A DNA stretch of 64,000 nucleotides, taken from positions 30,127,501 to 30,191,500 of the forward strand of contig NC_079880.1 in assembly GCF_029227915.1 (NCBI RefSeq), read 5' to 3'. The position numbers and the translations under genes are program-made. Shown piece after piece: positions 13,387 to 25,500 of the stretch. The stretch comes from Hydractinia symbiolongicarpus. Taxonomy: Eukaryota > Cnidaria > Hydrozoa > Anthoathecata > Hydractiniidae. The notes beneath the pieces are model-generated. The model was not told the origin of the DNA. It did not search any database and saw nothing but the letters and a program-made list of their open reading frames with translations. Positions within the stretch are counted from its first letter, which is position 1. Each line of letters starts with the position of its first letter.

Positions 13387-14570
13387 ATACAAAGAAAGTA
13401 CCCAGGGAGTAAACTCATTTCCCGAACGATTTTTTAAATTATTTTTTCACCACTAAAACGCATGAGACTTGTAGTTTTCAGAAATGTTTTCATTTTTGAT
13501 GAGACGCTTAATGAAAGTGGTTTAATCGCCGGCAAACGAAAACCCGCGATTTCCCGTAAATCCCGGGCTTGGCCCGTATAGTCGAATGTAAACAAAGAAA
13601 GTACCCTGTGAGTAAACTCATTTCCAAAACGATTTTTTAAATTATCTTTTCACCACTAAAACGCATGAGACTTGTAGTTTTCAAAAATGTTTTCATTTCT
13701 GATGATACACTGAATAAAAGAAGTTTAATCGCCGGCAAACGAAAACCCGCGATTTCCCGTAAATCCCGGGCTTGGACCGTATAGTCTAAAGTATACAAAG
13801 AAAGTACCCAGGGAGTAAACTCTTTTCCCGAACGATTTTTTAAATTATTTTTTCATCACTAAAACGCATAAGACTTGTAGTTTTCAAAATTGTTTTCATT
13901 TTTGATGAGAAAAGAAGTTTAAACGCCGGCAAACGAAAACCCGCGATTTCCCGTAAATCCCGGGCTTGGCCCGTATAGTCAAAAGTATACAAAGAAAGTA
14001 CCCAGGGAGTAAACTCATTTCTAGAACGATTTTTTAAATTATTTTTTCATCACTAAAGCCCATGAGACTTGTAGTTTTTAAAAATGTTTTCATTTTTGAT
14101 GAGACGCTGAATAAAAGAAGTTGAATCGCCGGCAAACGAAAACCCGCGACTTCCTGTAAATCGCGGACTCGGCCCGTCTAGTCAAAAGTATACAAAGAAG
14201 GTACCCAGGGAGTATACTCAATTCCGGAACGATTTTTTAAATTATTTTTTCACCACTAAAACGCATGAGACTTGTAGTTTTCAAAAATGTTTTCATTTTT
14301 GATGAGACGCTGAATAAAAGATGTTTAATCGCCGGCAAACGAAAACCTGCGACTTCCCGTAAATCCCGGACTCGGTCCGTCTAGTCAAAAGTATACAAAG
14401 AAGGTACCCAGGGAGTAAACTCATTTTCGGAACAATTTTTTAAATTATTTTTTCACCACTAAAACGCATGAGACTTGTAGTTTTCAAAAATGTTTTCATT
14501 TTTGATGAGACGCTGAATAAAAGATGTTTAATCGCTGGCAAACGAAAACCCGCGATTTCCCGTAAATCCC

Positions 14571-14580
14571 GGGCTCCCTG
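14571..14580. other. polarity junction J1 (forward to reverse)
   Basis: The forward monomer runs to CCCGTAAATCCCGGGCT and is followed without any spacer by CCCTGGGTACTTTC, the reverse-strand reading of the unit. The break is near 14574-14576 with at most a CT overlap. The two arms meet at different points of the monomer, so this is not a mirror-symmetric palindrome centre. Confidence 0.93.
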
Positions 14581-14998
14581 GGTACTTTCTTTGTATACTT
14601 TTGACTAAACGGGCCGAGTCCGGGATTTACAGAAAGTCACGGTTTTTCGTTTGCCGGCGATTCAACTTCTTTTATTCAGCGTCTCATCAAAAATGAAAAC
14701 ATTTTTAAAAACTACAAGTCTCATGGGCTTTAGTGATGAAAAAATAATTCAAAAAATCGTTCTGGAAATGAGTTTACTCACAGGGTACTTTCTTTGTATA
14801 CATTCGACTATACGGGCCAAGCCCGTTGTTTACGAGAAATCGCGGGTTTTCGTTTGCCGGCGATTAAACCTCTTTCATTACGCGTCTCATCAAAAATAAA
14901 AACATTTTTGAAAACTACAAGTCTCATGCGTTTTAGTGGTGAAAAAAAAATTTAAAAAATCGTTCGGGAAATGAGTTTACTCCCTGGGTACTTTCTTT

Positions 14999-15016
14999 GT
15001 ATAGTTTTGACTATAC
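14999..15016. other. 7-bp dyad GTATAGT/ACTATAC, 4-nt loop
   Basis: GTATAGT, TTTG, ACTATAC forms a perfect inverted repeat in the reverse-block subtype that has TATAG where most have TATAC. Most other monomers keep only GTATA and TATAC as arms around an 8-nt spacer. It directly abuts the CGGGC/GCCCG dyad, giving two adjacent potential hairpins. Confidence 0.75.
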
Positions 15017-16389
15017 GGGCCAAGCCCGGAATTTACGGGAAATCGCGGGTTTTCGTTTGCCGGCGATTAAACTTCTTTTATTCAGCGTCTCATCAAAAAT
15101 GAAAACAATTTTGAAAACTACAAGTCTTATGCGTTTTAGTGATGAAAAAATAATTTTAAAAATCGTTCTGGAAATGAGTTTACTCACAGGGTACTTTCTT
15201 TGTATACATTCGACTATACGGGCCAAGCCCGGGATTTACGGGAAATTGCGGGTTTTCGTTTGCCGGCGATTAGACATCTTTTATTCAGCGTCTCATCAAA
15301 AATGAAAACATTTTTGAAAACTACAAGTCTCATGCGATTTAGTGGTGAAAAAATAATTTAAAAAATCGTTCCAGAAATGAGTTTACTCCCTGGGTACTTT
15401 CTTTGTATAGTTTTGACTATACGGGCCAAGCCCGGGATTTACGGGAAATCGCGGGTTTTCGTTTGCCGGCGATTAAACTTCTTTTATTCAGCGTCTCATC
15501 AAAAATGAAAACAATTTTGAAAACTACAAGTCTTATGCGTTTTAGTGATGAAAAAATAATTTAAAAAATCGTTCTGGAAATGAGTTTACTCACAGGGTAC
15601 TTTCTTTGTATACATTCGACTATACGGGCCAAGCCCGGGATTTACGGGAAATCGCGGGTTTTCGTTTGCCGGCGATTAAACATCTTTTATTCAGCGTCTC
15701 ATCAAAAATGAAAACATTTTTGAAAACTACAAGTCTTATGCGTTTTAGTGATGAAAAAATAATTTTAAAAATCGTTCTGGAAAGCAGTTTACTCACAGGG
15801 TACTTTCTTTGTATACATTCGACTATACGGGCCAAGCCCGGGATTTACGGGAAATCGCGGGTTTTCGTTTGCCGGCGATTAAACACCTTTTATTCAGCGT
15901 CTCATCAAAAATGAAAACATTTTTGAAAACTACAAGTCTCATGCGATTTAGTGGTGAAAAAATAATTTAAAAAATCGTTCCGGAAATGAGTTTACTCCCT
16001 GGGTACTTTCTTTGTATAGTTTTGACTATACAGGCCAAGCCCGGGATTTACAGGAAATCGCGGGTTTTCGTTTGCCGGCGATTAAACTTCTTTTATTCAG
16101 CGTCTCATCAAAAATGAAAACAATTTTGAAAACTACAAGTCTTATTCGTTTTAGTGATGAAAAAATAATTTAAAAAATCGTTCTGGAAATAATTTTACTC
16201 ACAGGGTACTTTCTTTGTATGCATTCGACTATACGGGCCAAGCCCGGGATTTACGGGAAATCGCGGGTTTTCGTTTGCCGGCGATTAAACATCTTTTATT
16301 CAGCGTCTCATCAAAAATGAAAACATTTTTGAAAACTACAAGTCTCATGCGTTTTAGTGGTGAAAAAATAATTTAAAAAATCGTTCCGG

Positions 16390-17010
16390 AAATGAGTATA
16401 CTCCCTGGGTACCTTCTTTGTATACTTTTGACTAGACGGGCCGAGTCCGGGATTTACAGGAAGTCGCGGGTTTTCGTTTGCCGGCGATTCAACTTCTTTT
16501 ATTCAGCGTCTCATCAAAAATGAAAACATTTTTAAAAACTACAAGTCTCATGGGTTTTAGTGATGAAAAAAAGATTTAAAAAATCGTTCTAGAAATGAGT
16601 TTACTCCCTGGGTACTTTCTTTGTATACTTTTGACTATACGGGCCAAGCCCGGGATTTACGGGAAATCGCGGGTTTTCGTTTGCCGGCGTTTAAACTTCT
16701 TTTATTCAGCGTCTCATCAAAAATGAAAACAATTTTGAAAACTACAAGTCTTATGCGTTTTAGTGATGAAAAAATAATTTAAAAAATCGTTCGGGAAAAG
16801 AGTTTACTCCCTGGGTACTTTCTTTGTATACTTTAGACTATACGGTCCAAGCCCGGGATTTACGGGAAATCGCGGGTTTTCGTTTGCCGGCGATTAAACT
16901 TCTTTTATTCAGCGTCTCATTAAAAATGAAAACATTTTTGAAAACTACAAGTCTTATGCGTTTTAGTGGTGAAAAAATGATTTAAAAAATCGTTCTGGAA
17001 ATGAGTTAAC
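16390..17010 (-). repeat. ordered subtype run shared in inverse with 13.7-14.4 kb
   Basis: On the + strand this run reads: GAGTATACTCCC with GGTACCTTC, GACTAGACGG, GCGATTCAAC, ATCGTTCTAGAAATG, GGCGTTTAAAC, GGAAAAGAG, then CTTTAGACTATACGGTCC. Reverse-complemented, this order matches the forward run at 13.79-14.39 kb (AAAGTATAC preceded by GACCGTATAGTC, ACTCTTTTCCCG, GTTTAAACGCC, TTTCTAGAACG, GTTGAATCGCC, GAAGGTACC, GTATACTC). The two blocks therefore share a multi-monomer ancestor in opposite orientation. Confidence 0.82.
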
Positions 17011-17451
17011 TCACAGGGTACTTTCTTTGTATACATTCGACTATACGGGCCAAGCCCGGGATTTACGGGAAATTGCGGGTTTTCGTTTGCCGGCGATTAA
17101 ACATCTTTTATTCAGCATCTCATCAAAAATGAAAACATTTTTGAAAACTACAAGTCTCATGCGATTTAGTGGTGAAAAAATAATTTAAAAAATCGTTCCG
17201 GAAATGAGTTTACTCCCTGGGTACTTTCTTTGTATAGTTTTGACTATACGGTCCAAGCCCGGGATTTACGGGAAATCGCGGGTTTTCGTTTGCCGGCGAT
17301 TAAACTTCTTTTATTCAGCGTCTCATCAAAAATGAAAACAATTTTGAAAACTACAAGTCTTATGCGTTTTAGTGATGAAAAAATAATTTAAAAAATCGTT
17401 CTGGAAATGAGTTTACTCACAGGGTACTTTCTTTGTATACATTCGACTATA

Positions 17452-17492
17452 CGGGCCAAGCCCGGGATTTACGGGAAATCGCGGGTTTTCGT
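17452..17492. other. CGGG motifs at helical spacing with CGGGC/GCCCG dyad
   Basis: In the GC-rich part of the unit, CGGG occurs four times with start-to-start distances of 11, 9 and 10 bp: CGGGCCAAGCC, CGGGATTTA, CGGGAAATCG, CGGGTTTTCG. The first two also form the dyad CGGGC, CAA, GCCCG. Spacing near one helical turn puts the motifs on one face of the DNA, as would suit rotational nucleosome positioning or a multi-contact protein. This arrangement is in most monomers; the example is from R1. Confidence 0.7.
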
Positions 17493-20400
17493 TTGCCGGC
17501 GATTAAACATCTTTTATTCAGCGTCTCATCAAAAATGAAAACATTTTTGAAAACTACAAGTCTTATGCGTTTTAGTGATGAAAAAATAATTTTAAAAATC
17601 GTTCTGGAAATGAGTTTACTCACAGGGTACTTTCTTTGTATACATTCGACTATACGGGCCAAGCCCGGGATTTACGGGAAATCGCGGGTTTTCGTTTGCC
17701 GGCGATTAAACATCTTTTATTCAGCCTCTCATCAAAAATGAAAACATTTTTGAAAACTACAAGTCTCATGCGATTTAGTGGTGAAAAAATAATTTAAAAA
17801 ATCGTTCGGGAAAAGAGTTTACTCCCTGGGTACTTTCTTTGTATACTTTAGACTATACGGTCCAAGCCCGGGATTTACGGGAAATCGCGGGTTTTCGTTT
17901 GCCGGCGATTAAACTTCTTTTATTCAGCGTCTCATTAAAAATGAAAACATTTTTGAAAACTACAAGTCTTATGCGTTTTAGTGGTGAAAAAATGATTTAA
18001 AAAATCGTTCTGGAAATGAGTTAACTCACAGGGTACTTTCTTTGTATACTTTTGACTATACGGGCCAAGCCCGGGATTTACGGGAAATGGCGGGATTTCG
18101 TTTGCCGGCGATTAAACTTTTTTTATTCAGTGTATCATCAGAAATGAAAACATTTTTGAAAACTACAAGTCTCATGCGTTTTAGTGGTGAAAAGATAATT
18201 TAAAAAATCGTTCTGGAAATGAGTTTACTCACAGGGTACTTTCTTTGTATACTTTCGACTATACGGTCCAAGCCCGGGATTTACGGGAAATCGCGGGTTT
18301 TCGTTTGCCGGCGATTAAACTTCTTTTATTCAGCGTCTCATTAAAAATGAAAACATTTTTGAAAACTACAAGTCTCATGCGATTTAGTGGTGAAAAAATA
18401 ATTTAAAAAATCGTTCCAGAAATGAGTTTACTCCCTGGGTACTTTCTTTGTATAGTTTTGACTATACGGGCCAAGCCCGGGATTTACGGGAAATCGCGGG
18501 TTTTCGTTTGCCGGCGATTAAACTTCTTTTATTCAGCGTCTCATCAAAAATGAAAACAATTTTGAAAACTACAAGTCTTATGCGTTTTAGTGATGAAAAA
18601 ATAATTTAAAAAATCGTTCTGGAAATGAGTTTACTCACAGGGTACTTTCTTTGTATACATTCGACTATACGGGCCAAGCCCGGGATTTACGGGAAATCGC
18701 GGGTTTTCGTTTGCCGGCGATTAAACATCTTTTATTCAGCGTCTCATCAAAAATGAAAACATTTTTGAAAACTACAAGTCTTATGCGTTTTAGTGATGAA
18801 AAAATAATTTTAAAAATCGTTCTGGAAATGAGTTTACTCACAGGGTACTTTCTTTGTATACATTCGACTATACGGGCCAAGCCCGGGATTTACGGGAAAT
18901 CGCGGGTTTTCGTTTGCCGGCGATTAAACATCTTTTATTCAGCCTCTCATCAAAAATGAAAACATTTTTGAAAACTACAAGTCTCATGCGATTTAGTGGT
19001 GAAAAAATAATTTAAAAAATCGTTCTAGAAATGAGTTTACTCCCTGGGTACTTTCTTTGTATACTTTTGACTATACGGGCCAAGCCCGGGATTTACGGGA
19101 AATCGCGGGTTTTCGTTTGCCGGCGTTTAAACTTCTTTTATTCAGCGTCTCATCAAAAATGAAAACAATTTTGAAAACTACAAGTCTTATGCGTTTTGGT
19201 GATGAAAAAATAATTTAAAAAATCGTTCGGGAAAAGAGTTTACTCCCTGGGTACTTTCTTTGTATACTTTAGACTATACGGTCCAAGCCCGGGATTTACG
19301 GGAAATCGCGGGTTTTCGTTTGCCGGCGATTAAACTTCTTTTATTCAGCGTCTCATTAAAAATGAAAACATTTTTGAAAACTACAAGTCTTATGCGTTTT
19401 AGTGGTGAAAAAATGATTTAAAAAATCGTTCTGGAAATGAGTTAACTCACAGGGTACTTTCTTTGTATACTTTTGACTATACGGGCCAAGCCCGGGATTT
19501 ACGGGAAATGGCGGGATTTCGTTTGCCGGCGATTAAACTTTTTTTATTCAGTGTATCATCAGAAATGAAAACATTTTTGAAAACTACAAGTCTCATGCGT
19601 TTTAGTGGTGAAAAGATAATTTAAAAAATCGTTCTGGAAATGAGTTTACTCACAGGGTACTTTCTTTGTATACATTCGACTATACGGTCCAAGCCCGGGA
19701 TTTACGGGAAATCGCGGGTTTTCGTTTGCCGGCGATTAAACTTCTTTTATTCAGCGTCTCATTAAAAATGAAAACATTTTTGAAAACTACAAGTCTCATG
19801 CGATTTAGTGGTGAAAAAATAATTTAAAAAATCGTTCCGGAAATGAGTTTACTCCCTGGGTACTTTCTTTGTATAGTTTTGACTATACAGGCCAAGCCCA
19901 GGATTTACGGGAAATCGCGGGTTTTCGTTTGCCGGCGATTAAACTTCTTTTATTCAGCGTCTCATCAAAAATGAAAACAAATTTGAAAACTGCAAGTCTT
20001 ATGCGTTTTAGTGATGAAAAAATAATTTAAAAAATCGTTCTGGAAATGAGTTTACTCGCAGGGTACTTTCTTTGTATACATTCGACTATACGGGCCAAGC
20101 CCGGGATTTACGGGAAATCGCGGGTTTTCGTTTGCCGGCGATTAAACATCTTTTATTCAGCGTCTCATCAAAAATGAAAACATTTTTGAAAACTACAAGT
20201 CTCATGCGTTTTAGTGGTGAAAAAATAATTTAAAAAATCGTTCTGGAAATGAGTTTACTCCCTGGGTACTTTCTTTGTATACTTTTGACTAGACGGGCCG
20301 AGTCCGGGATTTACGGGAAGTCGCGGGTTTTCGTTTGCCGGCGATTAAACTTCTTTTATTCAGCGTCTCATCAAAAATGAAAACAATTTTGAAAACTACA

Positions 20401-22265
20401 AGTCTTATGCGTTTTAGTGATGAAAAAATAATTTAAAAAATCGTTCTGGAAATGAGTTTACTCACAGGGTACTTTCTTTGTATACATTCGACTATACGGG
20501 CCAAGCCCGGGATTTACGGGAAATCGCGGGTTTTCGTTTGCCGGCGATTAAACTTCTTTTATTCAGCGTCTCATCAAAAATGAAAACATTTTTGAAAACT
20601 ACAAGTCTCATGCGTTTTAGTGGTGAAAAAATAATTTAAAAAATCGTTCCGGAAATGAGTATACTCCCTGGGTACATTCTTTGTATACTTTTGACTAGAC
20701 GGGCCGAGTCCGGGATTTACAGGAAGTAGCGGGTTTTCGTTTGCCGGCAATTCAACTTCTTTTATTCAGCGTCTCATCAAAAATGAAAACATTTTTAAAA
20801 ACTACAAGTCTCATGGGCTTTAGTGATGAAAAAATAATTTAAAAAATCGTTCTAGAAATGAGTTTACTCCCTGGGTACTTTCTTTGTATACTTTTGACTA
20901 TACGGGCCAAGCCCGGGATTTACGGGAAATCGCGGGTTTTCGTTTGCCGGCGTTTAAACTTCTTTTATTCAGCGTCTCATCAAAAATGAAAACAATTTTG
21001 AAAACTACAAGTTTTATGCGTTTTAGTGATGAAAAAATAATTTAAAAAATCGTTCGGGAAAAGAGTTTATTCCCTGTGTACTTTCTTTGTATACTTTAGA
21101 CTATACGGTCCAAGCCCGGGATTTACGGGAAATCGCGGGTTTTCGTTTGCCGGCGATTAAACTTCTTTTATTCAGCGTCTCATTAAAAATGAAAACATTT
21201 TTGAAAACTACAAGTGTTATGCGTTTTAGTGGTGAAAAAATGATTTAAGAAATCGTTCTGGAAATGAGTTAACTCACAGGGTACTTTCTTTGTATACTTT
21301 TGACTATACGGGCCAAGCCCTGGATTTACGGGAAATGGCGGGATTTCGTTTGCCGGCGATTAAACTTTTTTTATTTAGTGTATCATCAGAAATGAAAACA
21401 TTTTTGAAAACTACAAGTCTCATGCGTTTTAGTGGTGAAAAGATAATTTAAAAAATCGTTTTGGAAATGAGTTTACCCACAGGTTACTTTCTTTGTATAC
21501 ATTCGACTATACGGGTCAAGCCCGGGATTTACGGGAAATTGCGGATTTTCGTTTGCCGGCAATTAAACCACTTTCATTAAGCGTCTCATCAAAAATGAAA
21601 ACATTTTTGAAAACTACAAGTCTCATGCGTTTTAGTAGTGAAAAGATAATTTAAAAAATCGTTTTGGAAATGAGTTTACTCACAGGGTACTTTCTTTGTA
21701 TACATTCGACTATACGGGCCAAGCCCGGGATTTACGGGAAATCGCGGGTTTTCGCTTGCCGGCGATTAAACCACCTTCATTGAGCGTCTCATCAAAAATG
21801 AAAACATTTCTGAAATCTACAAGTCTCACGCGTTTTAGTGGTGAAAAAAGAATTTAAAAAATCGTTTGGGAAATGAGTTTACTCCCTGGGTACTTTCTTT
21901 GTATACTTTTGACTACACGGACCGAGTCCGGGGTTTACAGGAAGTCGCGGGTTTTCGTTTGCCGGCGATTAAACTTTTTTAATTCAGCGTCTCATTAAAA
22001 ATAAAAACATTTTTAAAAACTACAAGTCTCATGGGCTTTAGTGGTGAAATAATAATTTAAAAAATCGTTCGGGAAATGAGTTTACACCCTGGGTACTTTC
22101 TTTGTATACTTTTGACTATACGGGCCGAGTCCGGGATTTACGGGAAGTCGCGGGTTTTCGTTTGCCGGCGATTAAACTTCTTTTATTCAGCGTCTCATCA
22201 AAAATGAAAACATTTTTAAAAACTACAAGTCTCATGCGTTTTAGTGGTGAAAAGATAATTTAAAA

Positions 22266-22280
22266 AATCGTTCCTGGGTA
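22266..22280 (-). other. 17-bp deletion inside a monomer
   Basis: The usual ATCGTTCGGGAAATGAG then TTTACTCCCTGGG is reduced to ATCGTTCCTGGG. About 17 bp are missing, joined through a shared C. It lies about 250 bp before the polarity junction at 22525 and breaks the 203-bp register, which is rare in this array. Confidence 0.85.
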
Positions 22281-22520
22281 CTTTCTTTGTAGACTTTTGA
22301 CTATACGGGCCAAGCCTGGGATTTACGGGAAATCGCGGGTTTTCGTTTACCGGCGATTAAACCTCCTTTATTCAGCATCTCATCAAAAATGAAAATATTT
22401 TTAAAAACTACAAGTCTTTTGCGTTTTAGTGGTGAAAAAATAATTTAAAAAATCGTTCTGGAAATGAGTTTACTCACAGGGTACTTCCTTTGTATACATT
22501 CGACTATACGGGCCAAGCCC

Positions 22521-22530
22521 GGGATTTTTT
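22521..22530. other. polarity junction J2 (reverse to forward), GATTT microhomology
   Basis: Reverse-oriented GGGCCAAGCCCGGGATTT continues directly as forward-oriented ATTTTTTAAATTATTTTTTC. The five bases GATTT at 22523-22527 fit both parent sequences, so the exact break cannot be placed. Such short overlap is expected from end joining or template switching. Confidence 0.93.
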
Positions 22531-25500
22531 AAATTATTTTTTCACCACTAAAACGCATGAGACTTGTAGTTTTCAGAAATGTTTTCATTTTTGATGAGAC
22601 GCTTAATGAAAGTGGTTTAATAGCCGGCAAACGAAAACCCGCGATTTCCCGTAAATCCCGGGCTTGGCCCGTATAGTCGAATGTATACAAAGAAAGTACC
22701 CTGTGAGTAAACTCATTTCCAAAACGATTTTTTAAATTATCTTTTCACCACTAAAACGCATGAGACTTGCAGTTTTCAAAAATGTTTTCATTTTTGATGA
22801 GACGCTTGATGAAAGAGGTTTAATCGCCGGCAAACGAAATCCCGCGATTTCCCGTAAATCCCGGACTCGGCCCGTATAGTCAAAAGTATACAAAGAAAGT
22901 ACCCAGAGAGTAAACACTTTTCCCGAACGATTTTTTAAATTATCTTTTCGCCACTAAAACGCATGAGACTTGTAGTTTTCAAAAATGTTTTCATTTTTGA
23001 TGAGACGCTGAATAAAAGAAGTTTAATCGCCGGCAAACGAAAACCCGCGACTTCCCGTAAATCACGGACTCGGCCCGTATAGTCAAAAGTATACAAAGAA
23101 AGTACCCAGGGTGTAAACTCATTTCCCGAACGATTTTTTAAATTATTATTTCACCACTAAAGCCCATGAGACTTGTAGTTTTTAAAAATGTTTTCATTTT
23201 TAATGAGACGCTGAATTAAAAAAGTTTAATCGCCGGCAAATGAAAACCTGCGACTTCCTGTAAACCCCGGACTCGGTCCGTGTAGTCAAAAGTATACAAA
23301 GAAAGTACCCAGGGAGTAAACTCATTTCCCAAACGATTTTTTAAATTCTTTTTTCACCACTAAAACGCGTGAGACTTGTAGTTTTCAGAAATGTTTTCAT
23401 TTTTGAGGAGACGCTTAATGAAGGTGGTTTAATCGCCGGCAAGCGAAAACCCGCGATTTCCCGTAAATCCCGGGCTTGGCCCGTATAGTCGTATGTATAC
23501 AAAGAAAGTACCCTGTGAGTAAACTCATTTCCAAAACGATTTTTTAAATTATCTTTTCACTACTAAAACGCATGAGACTTGTAGTTTTCAAAAATGTTTT
23601 CATTTTTGATGAGACACTGAATAAAAGAAGTTTAATTGCTGGCAAACGAAAACCCGCCATTTCATGTAAATCCCGGGCTTGGCCCGTATTGTCAAAGGTA
23701 TACAAAGAAAGTACCCAGGGAGTAAACTCATTTCCCAAACGATTTTTTATATTATTTTTTCACCACTAAAACGCATGAGACTTGTAGTTTTCAAAAATGT
23801 TTTCATTTTTGATGAGACGCTTAATAAAAGAAGTTTAATTGCCGGCAAACGAAAACCCGCCATTTCCCGTAAATCCCGGACTCGGCTCGTATAGTCAAAA
23901 GTATACAAAGAAAGTACCCAGGGTGTAAACTCATTTCCGAACGATTTTTTAAATTATTTTTTCACCACTAAAGCCCATGAGACTTGTAGTTTTCAAAAAT
24001 GTTTTCATTTTTTATGAGACGCTGAATAAAAGAAGTTTAATCGCCGGCAAACGAAAACCCGCGACTTCCCGTAAATCCCGGACTCGGCCCGTATAGTCAA
24101 AAGTATACAAAGAAAATACCCAGGGAGTAAACTCATTTCCAGAACGATTTTTTAAATTATTTTTTCACCACTAAAACGCATGAGACTTGTAGTTTTCAGA
24201 AATGTTTTTATTTTTGATGAGACGCTTAATGAAAGTGGTTTAATCGCCGGCAAACGAAAACCCGCGATTTCCCGTAAATCCCGGGCTTGGCCCGTATAGT
24301 CGAATGTATACAAAGAAAGTACCCTGTGAGTAAACTCATTTCCAAAACGATTTTTTAAATTATCTTTTCACCACTAAAACGCATGAGACTTGTAGTTTTC
24401 AAAATTGTTTTCATTTCTGATGATACACTGAATAAAAAAAGTTTAATCGCCGGCAAACGAAATCCCGCCATTTCCCGTAAATCCCGAGCTTGGCCCGTAT
24501 AGTCAAAAGTATACAAAGAAAGTACCCTGTGAGTTAACTCATTTCCAGAACGATTTTTTAAATCATTTTTTCACCACTAAAACGCATAAGACTTTTAGTT
24601 TTCAAAAATGTTTTCATTGTTAATGAGACGCTAAATAAAAGAAGTTTAATCGCCGGCAAACGAAAACCCGCGATTTCCCGTAAATCCCGGGCTTGGCCCG
24701 TATAGTCAAAAGTATACAAAGAAAGTACCCAGGGAGTAAACTCATTTCTAGAACGATTTTTTAAATTATTTTTTCATCACTAAAGCCCATGAGACTTGTA
24801 GTTTTTAAAAATGTTTTCATTTTTGATGAGACGCTGAATAAAAGAAGTTGAATCGCCGGCAAACGAAAACCCGCGACTTCCTGTAAATCCCGGACTCGGC
24901 CCGTCTAGTCAAAAGTATACAAAGAAGGTACCCAGGGAGTATACTCATTTCCGGAACGATTTTTTAAATTATTTTTTCACCACTAAAACGCATGAGACTT
25001 GTAGTTTTCAAAAATGTTTTCATTTTTGATGAGACGCTGAATAAAAGATGTTTAATCGCCGGCAAACGAAAACCCGCGATTTCCTGTAAATCCCGGGCTT
25101 GGCCTGTATAGTCGAATAAATACAAAGAAAGTACCCTGTGAGTAAACTCATTTCCAGAACGATTTTTTAAATTATTTTTTCACCACTAAGACGCATAGGA
25201 CTTGTAGTTTTTAAAGATGTTTTCATTTTTGATGAAACGCTGAATAAAAGAAGTTTAATCGCCGGCAAACGAAAACCCGCGACTTCCCGTAAATCCCGGA
25301 CTCGGCCCGTCTAGTCAAAAGTATACAAAGAAAGTACCCAGGGAGTAAACTCATTTCCGGAACGATTTTTTAAATTATTTTTTCACCACTAAAACGCATG
25401 AGACTTGTAGTTTTCAAAAATGTTTTCATTTTTGATGAGACGCTGAATAAAAGATGTTTAATCGCCGGCAAACGAAAACCCGCGATTTCCCGTAAATCCC

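Larger units (their letters stand above)
10757..14188 (+). repeat. duplicated segment containing the 9-bp-deletion monomer
   Basis: Monomers at 10757, 10960, 11163, 11569 and 11763 correspond to those at 13184, 13386, 13589, 13792 and 13986. Shared rare variants are GCCCATAAG, the TGTAAACAAAG start (T to A in TATAC) at 11162/13588, and a 9-bp deletion that fuses GATGAGA to AAAGAAG at 11681/13904. The monomer at 11366 (GTTAACTC, TTTCTAGAACAA) has no counterpart in the second copy. There the sequence passes straight from GATACACTGAATAAAAG to the end of the next subtype, as expected for loss of exactly one unit by unequal exchange. Confidence 0.82.
1..14574 (+). repeat. forward-oriented array block F1 (~72 monomers)
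   Basis: All monomers read TATACAAAGAAAG on the + strand, from the window edge to the inversion at 14574. Anchor spacing is 203 bp apart from small indels, for example 202 bp at 2843-3045 (one C missing in the CCCGGG block) and 194 bp at 11569-11763 and 13792-13986 (a 9-bp deletion). The block contains a trimer, an 11-mer-spaced duplication, a 7-mer series and a duplicated segment at 10.8-14.1 kb, described separately. There is no sequence other than satellite. Confidence 0.97.
14575..22525 (-). repeat. reverse-oriented array block R1 (~39 monomers)
   Basis: Every unit reads as the complement of the reference monomer (GGGTACTTTCTTTGTATA on the + strand). Many units carry the GTATAGTTTTGACTATAC form. 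Similar stretches start at 15606, 17433 and 18651, that is 1827 bp (9-mer) and 1218 bp (6-mer) apart. The subtype with AAATGGCGGG and GTGTATCATCAG recurs near 18088, 19509 and 21336. The last kilobase before 22.3 kb carries the ACTACACGGACCGAG subtype, which is the inverse of the 7-mer family in F1. Confidence 0.96.

Noticed and set aside
14571-14580. Perfect giant palindrome or inverted-repeat centre at J1
   Set aside because: The arms start at different points of the monomer and neighbouring subtypes do not mirror each other across the junction. Only more distant blocks match in inverse.
15606-15914. Open frame of 102 codons on the + strand, repeated many times (for example 17433-17741, 43429-43737, 58855-59163), as a gene family
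   Set aside because: It spans 1.5 satellite units, recurs at multiples of 203 bp, overlaps an equally open frame on the other strand, and has no recognisable domain. It exists only where the unit carries a T that removes a TAA stop.
17487-17510. CENP-B-box-like site around TTTTCGTTTGCCGGCGAT
   Set aside because: It shares TTCG and a nearby CGG with the CENP-B box, but the required central A and the CGGG at the right spacing are missing.
22521-22530. Transposon insertion or target-site duplication at polarity junctions
   Set aside because: The joins are direct satellite-to-satellite with 0-5 bp overlap. No terminal repeats or foreign sequence are present.
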